From a virus, in IMG/VR virus record IMGVR_UViG_3300047317_000874, positions 1 through 42,890 of that record: a DNA stretch of 42,890 bases; one strand, 5' to 3'. Numbering within the stretch: position 1 is the first letter of the stretch; every line of letters starts with the position of its first letter. This document shows, piece by piece, positions 31,431-38,583 of the stretch. Both the position numbers and the translations under genes were made by a program. A model generated the notes under the pieces. The model saw only the letters and a list, made by a program, of their open reading frames with translations. It did no database searches and was not told the origin of the DNA.

Positions 31431-31739
31431 ATGTACTGGTCCTGCGACCATTGCAACCGCTGGGGAACCGGCGAGACCGACGTGGAGGCGGCCGTGGAGC
31501 GACTCAACCACATGGCCACGCACCGCGAGTCCCCTCCGGACATGACAGAGCCCCAGCACGAGTCCGTGGATTCCGAGGACACTGTCCTGGACGCCAAATA
31601 CCTGGCTTGGGGTATCACGGCTGTGCTGGGGCTACTGTCTGCTCACTGGCCGCTGCTATCGGGGGTAGTCCCCTTCGCGGCCCTTTTCTCCTGGATCCTC
31701 ACCCACAAGAGTTCGGGAGAGGACGACGAGTACGAATAG
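31431..31739 (+). CDS. Small zinc-ribbon membrane protein
   Basis: The protein has about 102 residues from ATG 31431. The N-terminus has CDHCNRWG and a helical segment with His residues. Two transmembrane segments follow (about 53-70 and 72-90: 'YLAWGITAVLGLLSAHWPLL', 'SGVVPFAALFSWILT'), then an acidic tail. It lies between two terminators. Function unknown; a role in lysis or exclusion is possible. Confidence 0.6.
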   Translation: MYWSCDHCNRWGTGETDVEAAVERLNHMATHRESPPDMTEPQHESVDSEDTVLDAKYLAWGITAVLGLLSAHWPLLSGVVPFAALFSWILTHKSSGEDDEYE

Positions 31740-31762
31740 CCGGTTGTTCACGCAACACCGGC
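31739..31762 (+). terminator. Terminator after the zinc-ribbon membrane protein gene
   Basis: GCCGGTTGTT/AACACCGGC hairpin beginning at the stop codon, with one bulged base. Confidence 0.65.
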
Positions 31763-31788
31763 AAATGCGGGCGGGATGAGTTTAGACG

Positions 31789-31815
31789 AAGGTCTAGAAC
31801 CGCCATTTAGACCTT
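31789..31815 (-). terminator. Hairpin after tRNA-Asn
   Basis: AAGGTCT/AGACCTT arms directly downstream of the tRNA-Asn 3' end on the minus strand; probably the end of the tRNA transcript. Confidence 0.55.
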
Positions 31816-31816
31816 G

Positions 31817-31889
31817 CTCCCCGACCTGGATTCGAACCAGGAACCAACGGATTAACAGTCCGCTACTCTGCCGGTTGAGCTATCGGGGA
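31817..31889 (-). tRNA. tRNA-Asn (anticodon GTT)
   Basis: A full cloverleaf can be drawn: acceptor TCCCCGA/TCGGGGA, D arm, anticodon stem GCGGA/TCCGT with loop CTGTTAA, T arm CCTGG-TTCGAAT-CCAGG, discriminator G. CCA is not encoded. Confidence 0.95.
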
Positions 31890-31894
31890 TTGCG

Positions 31895-31975
31895 TACCCA
31901 AGGTGGGGATCGAACCCACACGCCTTTCGGCGCCGCTTTTGAGGCGGCTGACTGTGCCAATTCGTCTACTCGGGC
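31895..31975 (-). tRNA. tRNA-Leu (anticodon CAA)
   Basis: Class II cloverleaf: acceptor GCCCGAG/CTTGGGT (two G-U pairs), anticodon stem GCCGC/GCGGC with loop CTCAAAA, variable arm GCC-GAAA-GGC, T arm GTGGG-TTCGATC-CCCAC, discriminator A. It reads UUG, a rare codon in a high-GC host. It lies five bases from tRNA-Asn. Confidence 0.93.
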
Positions 31976-31979
31976 ATGT

Positions 31980-32021
31980 GCCGCGCAAACCCCTCGGTCG
32001 AGTCGGGTCGATTCGCGCGGC
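31980..32021 (-). terminator. Hairpin between the cell-wall hydrolase and the tRNAs
   Basis: GCCGCGC/GCGCGGC arms with a 28-base loop, between the stop of the hydrolase (32034) and tRNA-Leu. Confidence 0.45.
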
Positions 32022-32033
32022 CTCGGATGAAGC

Positions 32034-32690
32034 CTACTTCACGGTGTAGCGTCCGTAGTAAACGGAGTGGGTCCAGGGCTTGTAGAGGTTGACTCCCTTG
32101 CCCGGCTTCTCGGCCTCAAGCCAGGTGTGGGAATTGACGTAGATGGCGACGTGGTAGACGTACCCCGACCTGTAGTGGACGAAGACGAAGTCTCCCGCCT
32201 GCGGCGTCCGCACGTGCTTGCTGTGCCTGTACTGGGCGTCGGCCTGGCGGGAGATGGACTTCCCCAGGTGCTTCAGCGTGTACTGGGTGAATCCCGAGCA
32301 GTCGAAGCCGTGGGACGGTGAGGTGCCTCCCCACACGTAGCGCACGCCCCTGTAGGTCTCCCCCTTGGCCACGATCTTCTGGCCGGAGGTCGTGTGGGGC
32401 TTCGGCTTGGCGGGGTGATGCTGCTTGGCGGGAGCGTGTGGCTTGGCCGGGGCGGCGTGGGATATGTAGATCCGCTCGCCGGGGTAGATGTGGTTGGGGT
32501 TGGACAGGTGGTTGAGGACAGCCAGGTGCTGCCAGGAGGTGTGGTGCCGGTGGGCGATTCCGCCGAGGGTGTCCCCGGCGTGGACGGTGACGTAGGAAGC
32601 CACTGGGGTCTGGGCATGCGCGCTGTTCATTGCCAGCGGGGAGAACGTGAGGGTTGCTGCGATCAGAAGGCCGGAAATCGTCTTCTTCAT
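32034..32690 (-). CDS. Secreted LysM-NlpC/P60 cell-wall hydrolase (endolysin candidate)
   Basis: The protein has 218 residues and starts at ATG 32690. A Sec signal peptide (1-26, 'MKKTISGLLIAATLTF...AHA') is followed by a LysM domain (about 32-77, 'SYVTVHAGDTLGGIAHRHHTS'), a His/Pro/Lys linker, and an NlpC/P60 domain with the catalytic C131 ('HGFDCSGFTQY') and H180 ('YVYHVAIYV'). NlpC/P60 enzymes cut peptide links in peptidoglycan. The signal peptide means export by the host Sec system, so it could be a holin-independent endolysin or a wall-remodelling enzyme. It lies between tRNA genes. Confidence 0.88.
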   Translation of the reverse strand: MKKTISGLLIAATLTFSPLAMNSAHAQTPVASYVTVHAGDTLGGIAHRHHTSWQHLAVLNHLSNPNHIYPGERIYISHAAPAKPHAPAKQHHPAKPKPHTTSGQKIVAKGETYRGVRYVWGGTSPSHGFDCSGFTQYTLKHLGKSISRQADAQYRHSKHVRTPQAGDFVFVHYRSGYVYHVAIYVNSHTWLEAEKPGKGVNLYKPWTHSVYYGRYTVK

Positions 32691-32818
32691 TGTGCACTCC
32701 GCACGCCTGCGAGATTAGGTGACGGGCTCGGATAGTGCTTTCCTACCGCGCCTGCTGGCTCGGATTCGCCCCGTGTTGCGTTTCGGTCTCCCGCCCCTGT
32801 TCAGGGTTGATTGCAGTG

Positions 32819-32852
32819 TTTGTCCAGGAACAGGGTTGAGCGTCTGGACAAA
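32819..32852. terminator. Hairpin directly after tRNA-Phe
   Basis: Perfect 9-base arms TTTGTCCAG/CTGGACAAA with a 16-base loop, adjoining the tRNA-Phe 3' end. It could end transcription or guide tRNA processing. A direct repeat of CAGGGTTGA (32803-32811 and 32831-32839) overlaps it. Confidence 0.6.
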
Positions 32853-32853
32853 G

Positions 32854-32926
32854 TGGCCCCCTCTGGAATCGCACCAGAATCTCCCGCTTTTCAGGCGGGC
32901 GCATTGACTGCCTCTGCTAAAGGGCC
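32854..32926 (-). tRNA. tRNA-Phe (anticodon GAA)
   Basis: Acceptor GGCCCTT/GGGGGCC (two G-U pairs), D stem GCA/TGC, anticodon stem CCCGC/GCGGG with loop CTGAAAA, T stem TCTGG/CCAGA, discriminator A. The T loop reads TGCGATT, so the conserved T at position 55 is G, which is unusual. CCA is not encoded. Confidence 0.85.
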
Positions 32927-32988
32927 ATTGTGCGAGAAGACCCTCCACGGGCCGGGGAGTATATGCCCCGCTTACGCTTCTCGCTTCG

Positions 32989-33061
32989 TCTGGAGGGCCG
33001 GGCTCGAACCGACGACCTCTGGTTTCCAAAACCAGCGCGCTACCTACTGCGCTACCTCCAG
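32989..33061 (-). tRNA. tRNA-Pro (anticodon TGG)
   Basis: Acceptor CTGGAGG/CCTCCAG (perfect), D arm GCGC/GCGC, anticodon stem CTGGT/ACCAG with loop TTTGGAA, T arm GTCGG-TTCGAGC-CCGGC, discriminator A. Anticodon TGG reads CCA and other Pro codons by wobble. It is first in the tRNA transcript. Confidence 0.92.
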
Positions 33062-33118
33062 ATGTGCTTTCGAACTGCTGCCAAGGAGCGATCCGTCCGG
33101 AGCGAACCCCGTCGGCGT

Positions 33119-33156
33119 GGTAACGACGTTACCGTATCCCTGGGTACCTTTGTCAA
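33119..33156 (-). promoter_or_regulatory. tRNA-cluster promoter with palindromic operator
   Basis: TTGACA (-35, minus strand, 33151-33156) lies upstream of GATACGGTAAC (33128-33138) and of the 15-base palindrome GGTAACGACGTTACC (33119-33133), which covers the expected -10. Transcription would run into the tRNA genes. The arrangement fits a repressible promoter. Confidence 0.6.
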
Positions 33157-33182
33157 GCAAATCTCGCGACAGCTTGCAAGGA

Positions 33183-33472
33183 AGTGATGGGGGGCGTCCC
33201 CCGCCGGGTCTTACGCGACGACGCACTCAGATGGCGTCGGCAGCCCTGTCAGGCGGCGGGGAACGCGAAGCGGCCGAGGCGAGGCGCCTTCGAGACCGGA
33301 TTGACGGGCGCGGGCATGCTGGCGGCCGGGGTGGACCCGGTGCCCTGCCGTCGCTCGCTCGTCGTCTTCATAGATCTTTTGTACCGTATCGGGACTACGG
33401 CTTTGTAATGCCAGGCCACTGCCTGGGCCGCTCGGGCGTGCGGCGGGGTAGGACACTGTCCCAGGGCAGCAC
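33183..33472. other. Gap without a convincing gene
   Basis: Short frames on both strands lack ribosome-binding sites. A possible 40-residue leftward peptide starting at ATG 33370 follows CCCGATACGGTAC (33381-33393), another match to the operator-like motif, but has no ribosome-binding site. Nothing else is seen. Confidence 0.4.
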
Positions 33473-33473
33473 A

Positions 33474-33506
33474 AAGGGGCTGGGGGATGATCTCCCGCAG
33501 CCCCTT
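33474..33506 (-). terminator. Terminator after the Lsr2-like gene
   Basis: AAGGGGCTG/CAGCCCCTT arms with inner GGG/CCC pairing, followed on the minus strand by TTTG. Confidence 0.8.
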
Positions 33507-33527
33507 GAGTGGGTACGTCACCAAGCT

Positions 33528-33893
33528 CTAGCTGTGCGCCTGCTCATACTCGCGCAGGATGTCCTCCGGCAGGCGCCCGCGTGCGGGAACCTCTCGGCCT
33601 TCGCTGGCCAGCCACTCGCGTACGTCCTTGGTGGTGAAGGGCTTGCCTCCACGCCCCTGAATCGCCTTCCGGACGTGGGTGCCTGTGCGCATCTGGGCGT
33701 CGTTGGCGACGTTCAGGTAGGGCTGCAGAGAGCTGGTCAGACTCTCCTGATGCTCCGCGCACAGGTCAATGGAGTAACGGGTGGTGCCGACAGTGATGTG
33801 CGTGGGCACGTCGTCAGGAACAGGCTGGCCGCAAGCTACCTCCGCGCGCCTGCGTGTCACCTTCAGGTCGCAGAACTTGCTTACCTTGTCCAT
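33528..33893 (-). CDS. lsr2-like: Lsr2-like nucleoid-associated protein
   Basis: The protein has 121 residues and starts at ATG 33893 behind AGGAGG. The N-terminal half ('DKVSKFCDLKVTRRRAEVAC', 'ITVGTTRYSIDLCAEHQESL') is the dimerisation-type domain and carries Cys residues. The C-terminal half ('TTKDVREWLASEGREVPARGRLPEDIL') is the Lsr2 DNA-binding domain with the RGR motif that enters the minor groove of AT-rich DNA. Lsr2 silences foreign genes in actinobacteria. A phage copy could silence host or prophage genes or counter host Lsr2. It has its own promoter and terminator. Confidence 0.88.
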   Translation of the reverse strand: MDKVSKFCDLKVTRRRAEVACGQPVPDDVPTHITVGTTRYSIDLCAEHQESLTSSLQPYLNVANDAQMRTGTHVRKAIQGRGGKPFTTKDVREWLASEGREVPARGRLPEDILREYEQAHS

Positions 33894-33952
33894 GATCCTC
33901 CTTAGCGTCCGGCGCTGTGGGGGCAACCGGGCGTGTTTTCAACGACGCCCTC

Positions 33953-33982
33953 ATACTGCAAGCACGTTACCGTTTGTGTCAA
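33953..33982 (-). promoter_or_regulatory. Promoter of the Lsr2-like gene with operator-like site
   Basis: TTGACA (-35) and CAGTAT (-10) are separated by 18 bases on the minus strand. The spacer contains AAACGGTAACG, a member of the recurrent operator-like family. Confidence 0.65.
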
Positions 33983-34019
33983 GCAATTCCGAGGTTTCGG
34001 TTACGTCACGTGAGGGGGA

Positions 34020-34502
34020 TCACCCTGCGTGAGGGGCGGGTCTGCCGGTGCTCCACACCGCCTGCTTGGGCTGGTCGATGTCACCGAATGACGGCGATCC
34101 GCCGTGTGCGGCGGGCTCCGGAAGGTGGTAAGCGGTGGAGTGGTGCTCCATCGCTTCGGAGGTGACCACGCCAGCGGAGAAGAGCGTCGCCACGGTCGCT
34201 GCAATGCCGAGCAGGTTCCGCTGGATGGCCGACGGCCGCTTGCGGCGGTGGCGCACAGGGGAAACCGGGGGCGCCACGGGCTCCTCGGGGAACCAGAATC
34301 CGAACTCCTGCCGCTCCTCGATCCAGCCGAAGATCAGCTCCCCGGCCTCGACCATGGACATCAGTTCGCTCTCGATCTCGGCCTCGGCTACCTCGTTCGG
34401 GTCTTCGCGCAGGATCTGCATCGCTCCGAACCGGGCCCGCAGTTCGCGGACCTCCGTCTCCCCCGTGTCTTCCGCGTCATCGCGAAACAGCCTGCTGACC
34501 AT
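34020..34502 (-). CDS. Single-pass membrane protein, unknown
   Basis: The protein has 160 residues and starts at ATG 34502 behind GGGAGGGG. The N-terminal 80 residues are acidic and helical ('DPNEVAEAEIESELMSMVEAG', 'FGWIEERQEFGFWFPEE'). A basic RHRRKRPS precedes one transmembrane segment (about 95-116). The C-terminal part is His/Pro/Ser-rich and would be outside. Function unknown. Confidence 0.65.
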   Translation of the reverse strand: MVSRLFRDDAEDTGETEVRELRARFGAMQILREDPNEVAEAEIESELMSMVEAGELIFGWIEERQEFGFWFPEEPVAPPVSPVRHRRKRPSAIQRNLLGIAATVATLFSAGVVTSEAMEHHSTAYHLPEPAAHGGSPSFGDIDQPKQAVWSTGRPAPHAG

Positions 34503-34625
34503 GTAGGTGGTACCCCTCCCTCGTCCGGTCCGTTGACCTGTCGGACCGAGTTGTCTATGTCACAGCCCGGCGGCGTTTACGCATTGCTACCGCCGGGCCG
34601 GTGGTGCCTCGTGGAGCGCTGGTGG

Positions 34626-34811
34626 CTACCAGGTGGAGTCCATCGGAACGACCTGGACTGGCTCCTGCACGAGCCAGGTGGAGTCGGCCTCCGTGGAGAT
34701 GTTGCTGGTGGGACGGTTGCTGTCCGCGTGGACGGCCGAGGCTCCGAGGGTCAGAGCGACCGACGCGGCGATGGTGGCGAGTGTTACGACGACGCGGCGA
34801 GTGATCTTCAC
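34626..34811 (-). CDS. Small secreted protein
   Basis: The protein has 61 residues and starts at GTG 34811 behind GAAGGAAG. A signal peptide (1-30: 'KITRRVVVTLATIAASVALTLG...VHA') is followed by about 30 polar residues (DSNRPTSNISTEADSTW). It would be exported as a short peptide. Possible roles are signalling, host-surface change or lysis control; none is shown. Confidence 0.6.
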   Translation of the reverse strand: MKITRRVVVTLATIAASVALTLGASAVHADSNRPTSNISTEADSTWLVQEPVQVVPMDSTW

Positions 34812-34984
34812 GGGTCTTCCTTCATCGGGAGATGCGGTCGAGAAACTGTTGACAAGTGGTTTCCCTGGGGAACTGGCGTTGTCTCTGGGTGTCCAGTGGT
34901 TGATACATTGACGGCCGCCGTTCCCCAACTGCAAGCGGGTAGGCCTTCAGGATCACGCACCTTCGGGAATACGCAGGCCCACAC

Positions 34985-35980
34985 ATGACCTTCACAGATC
35001 CGCTACCTAACGGTAACCAAGACCTTCCGCCGCAGGTCAAAGAGCTTTACCGGCAGGCACTCCTGCACCAGGAGGTGGCTGCCGGAGCACCCGGGCTCCC
35101 CGAAGCAGTCGAGCTGGGAGTGCTGGCCCCTGGTACCCACGTTGGGGGGTACCGGGCCACCGAGCCCGATCTCGTCATCTCGCGGCTGGTGGACGACGCC
35201 ACTCATCGGATAGCGGAGATTAGCGCCTTTATCGCCGGTCTGCCCTCCTTGCGACAGACGCTCACGCAGATCTACCGGGAGACCCTCAGCTCCGATCGTT
35301 CGGGGCAGGTGGAGCACCTGCATGGCAACTCGTTGATCAACGAGCGGATCGAGGAGGCCATAAGCTGCGCCGCAGGGGAACTGATTACGGCTCAGCCGGG
35401 CGGTCCGAGGACCCGGGAGCTTCTGGACCGGTCGATCCCCCGCGACACCGAGGCGTTGGAGCGCGGGGTGAAGATGCGCACCCTCTATCACGCCACGGCT
35501 CGCCACAGCCCCCTCACGCAGGAGTGGGCGAAGGTGATGGCGGACAAGGGAGGAGAGATCCGCACGCTGGATGCTCCCTTCCTGCGGATGGTCATCATCG
35601 ACCGCAAGTCGGCGTTCATCCAGGACTTCCTGTACCGCGACGCGGACGAGCCCGGCAACGCGTGGGCTCACCTGATCAAGGATCCTGCTGTCTGCGCCTT
35701 CATCGCGGAAATCTTCGAGCGGGACTGGAACCACGCTGACTACTGGCACGGCTCGGAGGAAGGGGCGGTGATCAGCGGCGTCACCACCCGCATGCAGCGG
35801 GCCATCCTGCGCCAGCTCTCCTCCGGCCGCACCCAGGAGCAGACAGCGCGCGATCTGGGCCTGAGCACGCGCACCCTGCAAAAGCACCTCACCTCGCTGC
35901 GTACTCGTGTCCCCCACCTGCAGTCGGTTCCGCAGATGACGTACTGGTGGGCCACCTGCCCCGACCGGGTGCTGGACTGA
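34985..35980 (+). CDS. LuxR-type regulator of the actinobacterial kind
   Basis: The protein has 331 residues and starts at ATG 34985. A C-terminal LuxR helix-turn-helix is near 265-320 ('MQRAILRQLSSGRTQEQTARDLGLSTRTLQKHL'-type). The N-terminal and middle part contains 'YHATARHSPLTQEWAKVM' and 'LDAPFLRMVIIDRKSAFI', which resembles the sensor region of Streptomyces LuxR/TrmB-like regulators with a phospholipase-D-like fold. It probably controls transcription of phage or host genes. It is alone on the plus strand, with an operator-like CTAACGGTAAC just inside the gene. Confidence 0.82.
   Translation: MTFTDPLPNGNQDLPPQVKELYRQALLHQEVAAGAPGLPEAVELGVLAPGTHVGGYRATEPDLVISRLVDDATHRIAEISAFIAGLPSLRQTLTQIYRETLSSDRSGQVEHLHGNSLINERIEEAISCAAGELITAQPGGPRTRELLDRSIPRDTEALERGVKMRTLYHATARHSPLTQEWAKVMADKGGEIRTLDAPFLRMVIIDRKSAFIQDFLYRDADEPGNAWAHLIKDPAVCAFIAEIFERDWNHADYWHGSEEGAVISGVTTRMQRAILRQLSSGRTQEQTARDLGLSTRTLQKHLTSLRTRVPHLQSVPQMTYWWATCPDRVLD
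35007..35017. promoter_or_regulatory. Operator-like CTAACGGTAAC
   Basis: Matches the recurrent (GATA)ACGGTAAC family 23 bases inside the LuxR-type regulator gene, where a bound protein could block elongation. Confidence 0.4.
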
Positions 35981-35988
35981 AACAGCGA

Positions 35989-36025
35989 AAAGCCCCCACC
36001 ACGGAAGTCTCGTGGTGGGGGCTTT
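35989..36025. terminator. Bidirectional terminator
   Basis: A perfect 15-base stem AAAGCCCCCACCACG/CGTGGTGGGGGCTTT with a 7-base loop between the LuxR-type gene and the convergent kinase-phosphatase gene. Confidence 0.92.
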
Positions 36026-36036
36026 CGGTCAGGGGT

Positions 36037-36972
36037 CTAGAAGTTGCCGGGCGCCACCTGAAGGCACCGCAGGCCGAGCAGGCGCCACATCTCGACGACC
36101 TGGTCGCGGTCGTCGAGGACCATCCAGACGTTGTACTTGCCGAGGATGTCCCGCCGGTAGATCTCCTCCTTGACGACCGAGTCCTTTCGCATGTCCCCGG
36201 CAGTGCGCATCAGCAGGGGCGCGTCCACGGTCCAGTCGCCGAGGTACTGCCGCAGCCACATCGCGGTCTGGGAGCGCGACTTCCCGTCACGGCCGGAGAC
36301 GAAGATGATCTCCGCTCCGCCCTTCTGGCGCAGCGTGAGCACCAGGTCGACGATGTCGCTGTGCGCGGAGTCCTCGCCGACGCGGTCCCACTCGAACGGG
36401 CTGCGGTCAGCCATCTTGGCCAGCGTGCCGTCGATGTCCACCAGCACGGAGTCCGGCAGATCCACGTCGTACTGCGGCGCCTGCAACGGCTTGGGCGCCA
36501 GGTACTGGTCGTACATCTTGCGGATGACGGCCTCGCCGACGGAGCGCGACCGCTTCAGGTCGCGGTTGATGCAGGTATGAAGCGGGACGTCCGTGAAGTC
36601 CTTCACCACGAACTGCGCGCCGTGCTCGGAGGCAAGCGCCCGCAGTCGCTGCTCGTGGTTCGGGTTGAAGTTGGTGTCGTCCACGATCACCGACACGCCC
36701 TTGCCCAGGTACCCGGCCGCCAGGAAGTCGCGGGCCTGGACGGTGCGCCGCTCGTTGGGCCCCTTGAAGACGCCATCGTTCAGCATCATCCGCAGGTCGT
36801 CCTTGTTGACGCGCACCACGGTGCCCGGCTGGGCCTTGCGGACGGTCTCCTTGGCCCAGGTGGACTTCCCCGAGCCGGGCAGGCCCTTGGTCATCGTGAG
36901 CGTCAGCACGTTCTTCTCCTTGGGAGGGGTGGGCTTGGGTCGGCAGCAGATGCACTTGACGGTCGAGGTCAC
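36037..36972 (-). CDS. pnkp-like: Polynucleotide kinase-phosphatase
   Basis: The protein has 311 residues and starts at GTG 36972 behind GAGAGG, in a GTGA overlap. The 5'-kinase domain has the P-loop GLPGSGKST (30-38) and 'VIVDDTNFNPNH' (96-107). The 3'-phosphatase (HAD) domain has DIDGT (179-183), 'FVSGRDGKSRS' (224-234) and 'MVLDDRDQVV' (284-293). As in T4, it turns 2',3'-cyclic phosphate/5'-OH ends into 3'-OH/5'-phosphate ends for ligation. With the RNA ligase at 37435 it forms an RNA-repair pair. The CTTCATACC motif lies at residues 131-133. Confidence 0.93.
   Translation of the reverse strand: MTSTVKCICCRPKPTPPKEKNVLTLTMTKGLPGSGKSTWAKETVRKAQPGTVVRVNKDDLRMMLNDGVFKGPNERRTVQARDFLAAGYLGKGVSVIVDDTNFNPNHEQRLRALASEHGAQFVVKDFTDVPLHTCINRDLKRSRSVGEAVIRKMYDQYLAPKPLQAPQYDVDLPDSVLVDIDGTLAKMADRSPFEWDRVGEDSAHSDIVDLVLTLRQKGGAEIIFVSGRDGKSRSQTAMWLRQYLGDWTVDAPLLMRTAGDMRKDSVVKEEIYRRDILGKYNVWMVLDDRDQVVEMWRLLGLRCLQVAPGNF
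36574..36582 (-). repeat. CTTCATACC motif copy
   Basis: Exact copy inside the kinase-phosphatase gene, in frame as Leu-His-Thr. Confidence 0.8.
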
Positions 36973-37133
36973 TTGTTGCCTCTCAGGTAAGTGTCGTGGA
37001 CGCGCTTGGTGTACCGGGGCATGATGAACGGGGCGTGGTAGTCCGGCTGCAGACGCCACCGCCCACCCCCGCGAAACCACAGGTAGGGCTTGCCGAACAG
37101 CACGCATTCGTGCACTTGAAAGGCGGGCTTCAT
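36969..37133 (-). CDS. Small basic protein upstream of the kinase-phosphatase
   Basis: The protein has 54 residues and starts at ATG 37133 behind GGGAGA. Aromatic and basic ('FGKPYLWFRGGGRWRLQPDY', 'PRYTKRVHDTYLRGNK'). It is coupled to both neighbours by overlaps. Function unknown. Confidence 0.6.
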   Translation of the reverse strand: MKPAFQVHECVLFGKPYLWFRGGGRWRLQPDYHAPFIMPRYTKRVHDTYLRGNK

Positions 37134-37435
37134 GGGGTCTCCCTGCAGCAGCCGTCGCAGCCGTGCACGCCGCGAGCCTCCGCTTCGGACTCGGGGAGCA
37201 TCAGTTGCGAGAACGTCAGGTCGTCGGGGTCGGGGTGGCCGATGCCATGAGGACAGGTGCGCTCCATCAGCCCCCGGTCGAGCCGGAAGTGCTGGGGGAA
37301 GCCGCTCATCCCATGCTCGGAGGGGTTGTGCACGGAGCAGTTGCGGCCGATGCAGTCCTTGCGGGGGTGGGCGAGGATCTTCTCCCCGCCCACCAGTTCC
37401 GCTACCTCGAACCAGCCGCCGAGGTCGAGGTCCAC
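37130..37435 (-). CDS. Small Cys-rich protein between RNA-repair genes
   Basis: The protein has 101 residues and starts at GTG 37435, sharing a base with the stop of the RNA ligase. Cys-containing motifs are DCIGRNCSVH, RTCPHGIGH and CDGCCRE, so it probably binds zinc. It begins DLDLGGWFEVAELVGGEKIL. It lies in the middle of the RNA-repair operon and may be an accessory factor, but no family is known to me. Confidence 0.65.
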   Translation of the reverse strand: MDLDLGGWFEVAELVGGEKILAHPRKDCIGRNCSVHNPSEHGMSGFPQHFRLDRGLMERTCPHGIGHPDPDDLTFSQLMLPESEAEARGVHGCDGCCRETP

Positions 37436-38562
37436 TAGGCGACGTCCTCGTTGGTGTTGTGGAACGGCTTCTCGTAGTCCGGCCGGACCCGCTTCCACAG
37501 CCGCTCGGAGACGTCCTTGCCGTCGTACAGGCCGAACAGCACGTCCTTGTACGGGGAGGTCTGCGCCAGCAGCGCGAACTCCTTACGGCGCTTGGAGGCG
37601 TCCTCCTCCGGCCGCTTGACGTGCCGCATGATCCACTCGAACTCGGTCTGCGCGTCGTCCTTCTCGTCCTCGAAGGCGCGCTCCAGGCGCTGCGCGACCT
37701 TGTGCACCCACTCGTAGAACTCGTCCGGCACGTGGTCGATGAACGCCTCGATGCCCTGCCCGTGAGCCATCGCGTCCCACACGGAGAGGCTGCTGACGTT
37801 GGTCAGGATGCGGTGCAGCCGCACGTACTCGTCGAACTTGAACTTCACCCGCATGTCGGTGCCGGGGAAGCGAACGACGAACCCCTCCTCGTTGGCCTGC
37901 TGCGGGGCCGCCAGCACGTCAGCGAGGGTCTCGAAGCGCCGGATGTGCGTGTTGACCGGGCCGGGGAAGTCGTAGTTGTTGAAGGTGCCTTCGAAGTCGT
38001 CCGCGAAGGGCAGCGTCCGGCCGGTCTCGGTATCGAGGACGGCGATCAGGATCAGGTCGTCCATGTCCTTGTAGTCGACGACGATGCGGTTGCCCGGGTA
38101 GACGATCTCGAACAGGTAGGTCAGGCCGAGGATGGGCTCGAACTCCGGGTAGCGGGTCCGCAGCACTTCCGTGGCGTGCAGGGCCTGCGGGGAGGTGAAG
38201 GAGCCACGCGTGGCTATCGCGTGCTCCCCGGTATGAAGCCCGTAGAGGACGCCGAGAGAGCCGTCCCACTTCACCGAGGCTTCCACCGGCTCGATCATCA
38301 GCCGCGCCTGCTCGTGGGCGGGGATCTGCGACCAGTTGAAGAACTTCTCGAACGGCCGCGAGACGATCTCGTCGGTGATCACGTTGACGATCAGTCCCCG
38401 GGTCTTCTTGGTGACCTCGTTCCACGCGTTGTCGTACTGCGCCTTGTTGGTGTAGTTGAGGACCACCAGCGGCTCGGTGGGGTGGTTCTGGGTACGCACG
38501 TACCCGGCCCAGACGGCGACGCCCAGTTCATGCTTGTCGATGACGTCATACAGGTTGGTCAT
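37435..38562 (-). CDS. rnlA-like: T4 Rnl1-like RNA ligase
   Basis: The protein has 375 residues and starts at ATG 38562. Nucleotidyltransferase motifs: KWDG with the adenylated lysine K98 (98-101), 'TKKTRGLIVN' before it (51-60), 'FEIVYPGNRIVV' (151-162), 'EEGFVVR' (225-231) and 'VKFKFDEYVRLH' (239-250). It seals 3'-OH and 5'-phosphate RNA ends using ATP. Phages use such ligases with polynucleotide kinase to repair tRNAs cut by host anticodon nucleases. Residues 109-111 read Leu-His-Thr from the CTTCATACC motif. Confidence 0.92.
   Translation of the reverse strand: MTNLYDVIDKHELGVAVWAGYVRTQNHPTEPLVVLNYTNKAQYDNAWNEVTKKTRGLIVNVITDEIVSRPFEKFFNWSQIPAHEQARLMIEPVEASVKWDGSLGVLYGLHTGEHAIATRGSFTSPQALHATEVLRTRYPEFEPILGLTYLFEIVYPGNRIVVDYKDMDDLILIAVLDTETGRTLPFADDFEGTFNNYDFPGPVNTHIRRFETLADVLAAPQQANEEGFVVRFPGTDMRVKFKFDEYVRLHRILTNVSSLSVWDAMAHGQGIEAFIDHVPDEFYEWVHKVAQRLERAFEDEKDDAQTEFEWIMRHVKRPEEDASKRRKEFALLAQTSPYKDVLFGLYDGKDVSERLWKRVRPDYEKPFHNTNEDVA
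38230..38238 (-). repeat. CTTCATACC motif copy
   Basis: Exact copy inside the RNA ligase gene, in frame as Leu-His-Thr. Confidence 0.8.
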
Positions 38563-38583
38563 GCAGTGCTCCTCGGTGGTGGG

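Noticed and set aside
33249-33370. Possible 40-residue leftward peptide
   Set aside because: No ribosome-binding site and no protein-like features beyond Pro/Ala richness; kept only as a note on the gap.
33366-33372. CTTCATA on the plus strand
   Set aside because: Lies in no supported plus-strand gene and is followed by G, so it does not fit the CTTCATACC pattern.
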